Source: Hymenopellis radicata
Lineage: Eukaryota; Basidiomycota; Agaricomycetes; Agaricales; Physalacriaceae
Assembly: GCA_015501595.1 (NCBI GenBank)
Contig: JADNRX010000079.1
Location: 114,009 to 178,008 of the forward strand
Length of the DNA: 64,000 nt
Direction of reading: 5' to 3'
A model generated the notes under the pieces. That model was given only the letters and a program-made list of their open reading frames with translations. It was not told where the DNA came from and ran no database searches. Made by a program: the position numbers and the translations under genes. This document shows, piece by piece, positions 55,680 through 64,000 of this stretch (position 1 is the first letter of the stretch; each line of letters begins with the position of its first letter).

Positions 55680-57150
55680 TTAGTACTGTAATCCGGCCGA
55701 AGTAAACGAGCTGTTGGTAGTAGGATGAGGGGAAGCAGCAGCCTGCGGAGGATACTGCACATGGTGCGTTTCCTGGCAGAAACAGAAAAATGTTAGAACA
55801 CCCATTGTGCGTGACGAAATAGGAGTAGATCCCACCGCAGTTCTATTCCCTTGAAAGCTCTTCCCAACGGGATCACTAGGGTCCAACGTCGAATTAAAGA
55901 CTACATCCCGGTCAGTCTCCCAGGTTCTTAACAGCGATGATGGGGACCTACATATCGGAGTAGCTACGGCTGGCGGCGCAGTCGGACCCTCCGACCGACG
56001 CGATCGCGAGAGGCTACCCTGGTAGGTCTGCTGGTTCGACCGGACCATCATGAGATTGACTATGATGGTTAGGCTGTACACCCGCCCGAGAACCGAGAAC
56101 ACGACGGAGAAGGCTAGATGGAAGGGCATGAACAAAGAGGCATGGCTAAAGAGAAGCACCGACCACTGAGATCTGTGAATAGCAGCACCACCATAAGTAT
56201 TGTAGTGGCAGCGGTAGTCAAACCGCACGAAACAGCGTAAAAAGCGACGCGTCGTAAAAGACTAGAGTCTATCTGTCAACCCAAATTGTCGATTTATGTT
56301 ATAAGTCACTTGCCTTTTGGTGGCCGCGAATGGCGTCTCGATAGTACTCAGCGTCCAGGCCAATGCTAAGGCAATGATTATATCTGTCCCGGTGCATATC
56401 GTCGCTACGGCTCTCAAAGGATGTCAGTGGTGGCGAATGCAAGGTGGCGACTAAAACACACATGGTAAACTTCAAGCCCAGGGAACCCTGAGTGACAATC
56501 GGGTAAAGAAACACATAGGTCGCTGTCACTATGGCACATGCATACTGTTTCGATCATGTAGTCAGATACCATGGACGAGCCACAAACGACTTACATGTCC
56601 AACGATGAGGACGCCTACAAACGCAGTGATCCATTTATTTCGCGATCTAAAGCTCCTATCAGCAAAAGCAACCTCTGAACGGAATCGGACTGCTCACATC
56701 GTCCAGTAGCGGTATACGAAGAAGCTCTGTTCCATCGTGGAGGAGAGGTACGTGAGCAAGATCAAGATCGGAAGCGTCCAGAACTCTTCCCCCAAAGATA
56801 CTTCTGCGCATCATCGAAAAGATTATTGCGAGTGAGAGGCATTGACGGGGAAGCATACCAGGCATTGTCAAGCGCTGTATCGAAATATCAGCCGGCATTC
56901 ATGCTTGAAGACGTATTGTGCGTACCATATACGCATTCGCCATCACCACGATCGAACACGCTCCATCCGCGACCATACAAAAGCAGATGCCCACCCTGTA
57001 CAGTCGTATCATGCTGACGTTCTTCAGATACCACACCGAGAAGATGATTTGGGACACATAGAGGGCCGTGTTCAACCACGATCCGGCGAGCGTCGCTCTG
57101 GCGATGCAGTCAGACAAGAACGTGGCAATGGCGGAGGACGTACGCAGCAA
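55680..57150 (-). CDS. Multi-TM membrane protein (DUF6534-like)
   Basis: The N-terminal exon (57150) reads LNTALYVSQIIFSVWYLKN, then a helix VGICFCMVADGACSIVVMA. Short middle exons give RSRNKWITAFVGVLIVGH and VFLYPIVTQGSLGLKFTMC. The final exon holds MPFHLAFSVVFSVLGRVYSL, then a cytoplasmic tail rich in Ser/Pro, ending at 55680. This layout resembles the basidiomycete DUF6534 family, but I cannot check it. Exon borders in 56300-56830 are approximate. Confidence 0.6.
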
Positions 57151-57829
57151 AATTGATCATGTCGACCAGAATCCAACGTTCACAACAACCTCACGTCAAG
57201 CGCAAAAACAAGAAGGAAGGAGCGGTTGTCTGCGCAGTGCATACATAAGGCCCCGATGTCGTGATGAAATGTGTAACTGTGTGGTCCTCCAGGCCTCAGG
57301 GAGCGCCGCAGGGTAAGCGTCCCGGAGACGTTCTGATGATGGCACCGTGGCGGGTAGGACCCGATTGCGTCTATTTCCAAATAAATTCTGTCATACTTAA
57401 ACGGGTTTCATGAAAGTTGTAGGTGAGAAGCCTCGACGGCTGCGCTCGTGAACGATCATACGCGCTAGAAGGCGAGCTAAGAGGCGGCTGTGGGAAATTC
57501 TCTTTAATTCTGAAGCTTGGCCGCGTGGCCCGCTCGATCAGTTGATGGGAGATTTCAGAGGGAGATTTAGCCTTTGCGCAACCAATCAGGACTTCGCCTC
57601 AGGCACAACTGTCCCACTCACTTCAAAACGCACAAAACAAGGTTCACGTTCGTAGCTGCTGGTGTTCGTAACTGCTATAGAGTATGTAAGATGGCCGCCT
57701 ACCCGCTCTCAGCGTTAGACGACAAAGAAGGTCACGTCGTGATTAGAATTGTGATAGGAGTCTCGCTTTGGTCTCGCTAATGGTCTTTGCTCCATTGAAC
57801 GTGTATTGATGAAGTAAATAGAACTTACT
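57151..57829. other. Intergenic, no gene seen
   Basis: Upstream region of the multi-TM gene and 3' flank of the cysteine-rich gene. No supported frame. Confidence 0.5.
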
Positions 57830-58677
57830 TTACTCGTTTCTATCAGCTTGAGCTTTATTGATAGGTGCATGGGCGATATGAAGACCATCAGTAAGCGTCG
57901 ACTTGCAAGCTGCATCCGCTGTAGTAGCTGGAACTTGCACTGAGGGACGACGCTGACAGCGTCCTTCGGAGCAGCAATTCCGACAAAGGGGCTTGGGAGC
58001 AGCCTCCTGAAGTCGACACACGCACCCCTGTAAAGAATGACCAAAGCGGAAGCAAGATAAATTCCCCTTCTGCGAAGTACAAGACACAGTCAAGGCTATT
58101 CAACTCATGGACGTGGTGGGTTTCGGGCGAGAAAAAAAATCCGACATCTACAGCGGCGAGTTAGAAGTAGTTGAGTATGTAAAAGATGTAGATATTCACC
58201 TGGCACTCGGTGCCTGTAAAGTCCTTGCAGCCACATTCTGCCATGAATGGATTGCAAGGTGTGTGCATCCTCAAGGTGTTAGGGCAAACTTCGGAGCAGG
58301 GATGGCCATTTTCATTCGTGGTCTGATGAAATTTTGATTAAGCAGCCCAGTTCGAGGTGGAGATGGTTGTACTGACCTCCGGTGCACGAGCAGTGACAGA
58401 CGGAGTGCCCAAGCCAGGGAAATAGAAAACAGTAACATCCTTGTTATCTTCCGTCGGTGGTGGGTGGATCAGCTGGCTTTCGTCCGCTGGGGAACGAATC
58501 TACAACACCATTGAATCCAGTGAGAAGTCGCAAGCAAACAAAGTGGGCAATACGCACAAAGACTTGAGAAAGCCACCGCGGCTTCATCTTAGAGGCAGTG
58601 TCGTCCCATATGGGAGCAGCGTTACACGCCAATCTTAACGCAAGAATACAAAAGGCAACCCCGCCTATCGTGTACAT
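57830..58677 (-). CDS. Secreted cysteine-rich protein, five exons
   Basis: Exon 1 (58677) gives a signal peptide (MYTIGGVAFCILALRLACNA, then AP). Later exons read IRSPADESQLIHPPPTEDN through SVTARAPE, then TTNENGHPCSEVCPNTLRM and MAECGCKDFTGTECQ, then KGNLSCFRFGHSLQGCVCRL and PLCRNCCSEGRCQRRP. It ends at 57830. At least 14 cysteines follow the signal peptide, in C-x3-C, CxC and CC patterns. I know no family with this spacing. It looks like an effector-type or toxin-like small secreted protein, but no activity can be inferred. The 130-bp last intron may hide a short extra exon. Confidence 0.7.
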
Positions 58678-59956
58678 AGTAGTGAGATGTATACGTGGAT
58701 CGACCAGCGATAACGGAGGAAGGGGCAGCTGAGTGAGGATAAATAGCGTTCTGGCCGTCGTCTTTAAAGAGCAGGCTCCCAGCGAGATGTCACCTCAAAG
58801 ACGGAACTGTGATGACGGAGATTGTAACAGAGCCAGTTCGCCGTTGGAGGCTCCGCAATTCCGATCGACGGCGAATACTTTCCTTACTACGGAATTCGCA
58901 TCTGAGGGCCATGCTGGCGGGAAGAAGGCGACGCCGCGATGTGATGGTGGCGAAGGGAACTACGGAGTTACCGCCTTTGTCGAGCGTATGAACTCCTTCC
59001 GGTTCGTTAAATATCGAGACCTTGGGAACGTCTTCGGCCAACCGAACCATCAGAAATAATGGTCTGCGACATGGACTTGTCCAAGATGGTCCCGTGGCGC
59101 GCGCACACTATGAAATTCAGGTTTCCGAGCGCGCGAATTTGAGTAGCCATACACATAGAGAGTAGGGGAGACCTTTGAGTAAGCAATTTTTGGTGGCTCT
59201 GTGAAGGTTCTTGGTATGTGCTAAACACCTCAGCCGTTTACCCCGGCAGTCGCTATTACCTGTAAAGGCGGAAATCGCTCCAGTGGACGTTAGAGTATAA
59301 ACATGTTCCGAGGGGGTAGAACCTAATGTATCTTGCTGATAGCGCTGAATGGCGCGCATTTTGGGCAATGATGGTGATGAAGAAGAAAGAGCGGCGCGTC
59401 ACACCAGTCACAATGCGACCTCGAGGCGTGAGAATCAATAATTCGGCATCAATGTTCTCAGGCTAGCCAGCGTCCCCCTCCTACAAAACCGGATAATCTG
59501 TCGCATCCTACCTCGACGGCTTTGACTAGGATCCGCGTGCAGATTATATAGCCCTGCCCCGCCATCTGTATTGGATCCTCCTAGACGCGCAAATTTAGCT
59601 GTACCTCCTCGTTCATCGGCCGCTCGCACGGGAGTGTACTATAGGTATTGGTCCAGACACAACGTACAAGAAAAGAAGCGTACGCCCCTCGGTGCGGTAC
59701 CCGTTCCTCTGAATCGGCTCAGAACCGGGAGGAGCAAACGGCGCCAACTCTGAGCTGATTCTGGGCAACCTGTCAAATTATGTACTGTGAGCCTTGTCTA
59801 CTCACTCCCCGACTTCAGTGGAGGGCTGGGTGTCCAAGTGGGAAGCCGAGAGACTCCGTGCATATCTTGAAACACCGTCGTACCTGTGGACCGCGTATAA
59901 AGTCCTCGACTACTGACTCCATTCTCCATCCCCTGCTCTTCATTCGTTTGTCCTCT
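58678..59956. other. Intergenic, no confident gene
   Basis: It includes a minus frame of 86 codons at 59050-58790 and a CT-rich leader before the GMC gene. Nothing recognisable. Confidence 0.4.
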
Positions 59957-62900
59957 ATGCTTTACAACTCCTTTGCGGCGGTTAGGGCCATACTTCTCGC
60001 CTCTTCAATTGCCAGTGCCACTCCGCTTCAAAAACGTGCTTATGGGGTCACTACGCGAGCAAGCGAAGTGAAAGACCAGGCATTCGACTACATTGTGGTC
60101 GGCGCGGGATTGGCTGGAACGACAGTTGCAGCGCGTCTAGCAGAGGACCCGAGTGTGTCTGTTCTCCTTGTTGAAGCTGGTGCCGATGATCGAGACAATT
60201 CTGATGTCTACGACATTTACTCGTACGGTGCGGTCTTTGGAACGTCCTTGGACTGGGCGTGGCAGACTGACCAGGGCCGAACCATGCATGGCTACGCTTT
60301 GATATTCATCACCGGTAATAAATTGTACTCACGTAACCTTATACAGTGGTAACATCACAAAATCCGACTAAAGCCTCTATCCGGATATAATCGCGCCACA
60401 TACCCCGAATGGTGAGGTATACCCGACATACCATCTGAGGGTATTAATACGTGTCTGTTGTTGTGACATCTGAATACATACCCCCATACATAGCACCCTG
60501 CATCCCAATGTATCGCTTCACATAGTTTCTCTTCCCATGAATTCTTTTGTATACCTCTCATTGGACGCACATGTGTACCGTTAGTATGAAGTGAGCTATA
60601 TGCATACTCTTAGTATGCAGCAGTCTACAGTTCAATCTTTCCCTTTGGTGGATCACAAGTTGATTGTAGGCAAATAATGACATTTGTCTAGTGTATGTAC
60701 AGCTACAACGGAATTAGACATTGTCGACTCTACGCTAGTACGCATCAGTCCGGACTGGTCCGTAGCGAAAGAAAAACACGCATATAGAACTTGACCAATA
60801 GCATACATACCTTGCTCGTCGACGCCCACCGTGTTGCGCAGTCCCAAGCCGCCCGTACGCCCACCCATATCGTCATCGCGTACGTGTCGTATACCAAAAC
60901 ACACACTGCAAAATACTTTAGCTGAGAAAGTGCAACAGTTTGAGCAGAAGCTCACCAGTACGCAAGGGAAATCAGTCGGGCAGCAAAGATGTAGGGAAGG
61001 GCTGTAAAAATCATCAGACAAGATACTAGGCCGGATCGTGCACGTACAATTGAAAGGAGCACTGTCAAGCGACACATATCACTAGACAAAAGCATTACCA
61101 CCGCGGCGTCTAACAAGCAGACCATATGCGCGCGTAGAGAGACACCACTGTGAAACAAAGTGTCGTTTTAAGAACATCAAAGGTGAAAAGCAGGATGATG
61201 GACCTACGGGATAGCTGCAGACTACAGATGCCCCGTTCACGACAGGCTGGTCGTTAGCGTCGGTCGAAGCAGGAGAAAAAAGCTAGATATATGCGTCATT
61301 TCAGCTGCCGAGGCGAGCCTCGAACCTGGACATGCAGAGAACTCGAACACTTGCTGGCGGGTAGTTGACGAAGAGGCTGACATTAGCCGCCGAGTCGCGG
61401 TTGTTTGGGCCGACTGGATATTGGCGGTCCAGTGAGAGGCGACCGCGGCGGCGACGGTGTGCGGCGACATATAGAAGGCGGATGGGGTAAACGGGATGCG
61501 GACGACGACGACGGGCCTGATTGTACTGCAATCGTCATCGGTGCACGTTGCGGACACTATGGTTATAGGCGTGACGGAAGAGATGGAGGCATAGTTTGAT
61601 GGTCATAGGGCCCGACTGAGGTTCGCGAGCGAGATAGTCAGCGAGACATTCAACGCGACGCCGGACACGATAAATATAGCATTGTTGACGCGACAAGGGA
61701 TCGCGATGCGCACCACCAAGGCAAAGCGCAGACGACAAGGGGTCCGCCGCCGAGCATAAACGACTTGCACCGTGAAGCCAAAACGAAGCGCCGGTCACGC
61801 TTTCAGACGCGTCGGGATGGCAATGGCGAGAACGTCGGCGACGACGACAGAGTATCTCGGGAGCGATGGAGACATGTCCATGGTTGAATGAAATGAGCAG
61901 AGGAAATGAGAGAGAAAGACATGGTGGTGGTTCGAGATCAAGCAGCAAGGGACCTCCGATCGGACTTTCACGCGCTTTCAAACTCCGGCCGGACATCCCC
62001 GCACAGACTCCAACACCCAACCAATACCGCAAATTGCTAGGGCTCACTTCGTAGAACATCGGCAACTGAACTAGGATCTCCTCAGTACTGGTCCTATTTG
62101 TTGCTCCACTGTGTCTTGACTGGTTACAGCACATTTATTAACATGTAGGCCCTATGTTAACTTCAAGTTGACATGTGTAAGTGCTGCATACCTGTATGTA
62201 GCATTGCTACGTGTATGTCAATGACACGGATAGTTTCTATTCACCTCTATCAGCCTATCTCACATCTATTGACCTGCAACCAAATAGATAGTGGCCTACA
62301 TAGTGGGGTAAAATCAATTGATGACACTCAACAAGTATGTATGCTAATACTTTGTTCGACGCTACCCTGTATCCCGACAGAAGTCATCCGACACCTTATA
62401 TTGCTTTTGTCCCTTTTTGTGATGAAGACCCTTGGGGGTAGTTAATCAATCAATGGTGGCCATTACACCCGTGGATTAGCAGCCCAATACGACGCGTGGA
62501 TTTCCTTACTTGAAGACTCAGACGCGGACTCTGGATGGGATTGGGAAGGGATATTCTCGTACATGAAGAAAGTTCGTCTTTTCTTGAACTCTGATCTATC
62601 CCAATATTTAGTTTTCTTTAAAGTCGGAAACGTTCTCTGCGCCGAACGATCAGCAGGCTGCAAAGGGTGCCCAGTTCAACGGCGATTATCATGGGTACAA
62701 CGGACCTGTCCAAGTTACTTTCCCCGACCTCATGTACGGTGGGCCACAGCAAGGTCGCTTTATTGATACCATCGTGAACTTGACCGGTATTCAACATGCG
62801 GCTGACACTAATGGCGGTGGAGCCAACTGTGTGTCCATCACTCCTCTGGTAAGCCTCAAAACATCGTACACCGAAGTATTGAATCGACCTATCAGACACT

Positions 62901-64000
62901 CAACTGGCACGACAGCAACCACCGGTCCTCTTCTTGCGAAGCGTATCTCACACCCGTCGAAGACGTCCGAACCAACTAGCTTACTTTGACTACTTATCAT
63001 GTAAGTAGCTTTCATCGTGCCTTCATGTTGTTGGTTCTAACGCGTCGCTTCACAAGGTCAACAAAATCAACTGGAGTCAGGAAGTGGCCCGCTCACCGCT
63101 TCTGGCATCGAGTTCCAACATCAAAGATCGACCGTGAAGTAGTATACCGCAACCGCAACCACGAAGTCATCGTCGCCGCCGGGGCCATCCAATCCCCAGC
63201 TCTTCTCCAACTCTCTGGTGTTGGAGACACGAACGTACTCTCCTCCCTGAGCACCACTACGCGTCTCAACCTCAAACAAGTCGGGAAAACCCTTCAAGAG
63301 CAGACCATGAACTCCCTTGCAGCGAATGGTAACGGGTTTGACTTCGGAGGCAGCGGTCCTACAGACGCCATCGCATACCCGAACATCTACGAAGTTGTTG
63401 GAAGCGGCGCACAAGCATTGATTAACAGGATAAAATAACTTGAGCTCGTGGGCTGCAAGCCAAGCTAGTGCGGGTGTCAGTCAGGTCGCGTTGGAGACCA
63501 TTTTCAACGTTCAAGCTGATCTGATCATCAACAATAACGGTTGGCCTACAGCTTCTCGAGCATTGAACATCAACTCACGATGATCATTCTAGCTCCCGTC
63601 GCAGAACTGTTCTATGACAGTGGTTACCCTCGGTGAGTCAAAAGTTCAGCACATTGTTTTGCGTATTGACCCACCTCTTCACTCACAGTGCCCTCGGTAT
63701 TGTCTTGTGGCAGCTCCTTCCCTTCAGCCGAGGCTCGGTTCAAATTACCTCGTCAGACCCATTTACCCAACCCGCCATCAACGTCAACTACTTCTCGGTT
63801 GATTGGGATCTCGACGTCCAGATTGCCGCATGCAAGCTTGCGCGCAGTATCCTCACATCTCCGCCCCTTAGCGGTCTCTCGACTGGAGAAGCGATCCCTG
63901 GCTCAACTGTCGACGGTTCTGATAGTAGCTGGAGAACATGGGTTACCAACGGGTTTTCATCGGTCGCGCACCCGGTTGGCACTCTGGCGATGATGAGGCA
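59957..64000 (+). pseudogene. GMC oxidoreductase, interrupted, runs off the window
   Basis: The start at 59957 gives a signal peptide ([20 protein letters not shown]) and the FAD-binding motif ([20 protein letters not shown], then VLLVEAG), to [11 protein letters not shown]. The frame resumes 2.1 kb later with KTLGGS at 62425 and YDAWISLLEDSDADSGWDW, QVTFPDLMYGGPQQGRF, HEVIVAAGAIQSPALLQLSG and the C-terminal substrate domain to HPVGTLAMM at the window edge. Lesions are a stop at 62443-62445 (GGS*SING), a stop in RTN*LTL near 62982, a frame shift near 63085-63140 and a two-base loss at 63435. It is a dead copy of a glucose-oxidase or aryl-alcohol-oxidase type enzyme. Confidence 0.88.
60292..62424. 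mobile_element. 2.1-kb insertion in the GMC gene
   Basis: The segment lies exactly between ATGCATGG and AAGACCCTTGG of the GMC coding sequence. No terminal inverted repeat or clear target duplication is visible. On minus, pieces such as ARLISLAY, SVCFGIRHVRDDDMGGRTGG and SAANVSLFVNYPPASVRVL are protein-like and suggest remnants of another gene, so this may be a translocated genomic piece instead of a transposon. Confidence 0.6.

Noticed and set aside
1..64000. CRISPR array, phage or prokaryotic operon features
   Set aside because: The sequence is intron-rich eukaryotic DNA. The repeats found are tandem or transposon-type, without spacer regularity.

Overview
The window looks like a nuclear contig from an Agaricomycete (mushroom-forming basidiomycete). 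Genes are intron-dense with introns of about 47-65 bp. The families seen are typical of that class: a KDZ transposase with a CxC2 cysteine cluster, an Spt5-like KOW protein, RTA1 and other multi-TM proteins, a WSC protein, TauD and PhyH dioxygenases, a GMC oxidoreductase and many small secreted proteins. The gene models were spliced by hand from frame continuity and GT-AG sites, so outer ends and some small exons are approximate.

Layout. 0.9-4.1 kb: Spt5-like KOW gene (minus). 4.3-11.5 kb: a transposon neighbourhood with a foldback repeat, two small unassigned genes and a KDZ transposase. 11.6-21.2 kb: a poorly coding, repeat-rich stretch with one uncertain small-exon gene, a MITE-like element, a protein-kinase fragment cut by an AT-rich block, an F-box/LRR-like fragment and a low-complexity block between CTACGTAG-rich repeats. 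21.2-25.0 kb: a TauD dioxygenase gene and an Ecm3-like auxin-efflux-carrier gene, both broken by one inversion of about 1.15 kb. 25.8-54.9 kb: a cluster of six related secreted-protein genes (called F1-F6 here). They are spread by tandem and inverted duplication among DJ-1/PfpI, PhyH, WSC, RTA1, eEF1B-gamma and seven-TM genes. 55.7-58.7 kb: another multi-TM gene and a five-exon cysteine-rich secreted protein. 60-64 kb: a GMC oxidoreductase pseudogene split by a 2.1-kb insertion and running off the window.

Two observations stand out. First, the inversion at 21.96-23.11 kb is supported at both ends. The 5' half of TauD now reads on plus and the 3' half on minus, with matching splice phase. The last codons of the Ecm3-like gene are found at the opposite breakpoint on the opposite strand. 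Second, all six F genes carry the same core promoter: a TATA box followed 35-38 nt later by GCC(C/A)GGCGCTT, 38-79 nt before the ATG. This suggests a co-regulated, locally expanded family of secreted proteins with no recognised domain.

Caution: several otherwise intact genes differ from an open frame by one base in a homopolymer (7894, 8541, 9118, 23468, 34379, 1065). This may reflect sequencing error rather than decay.
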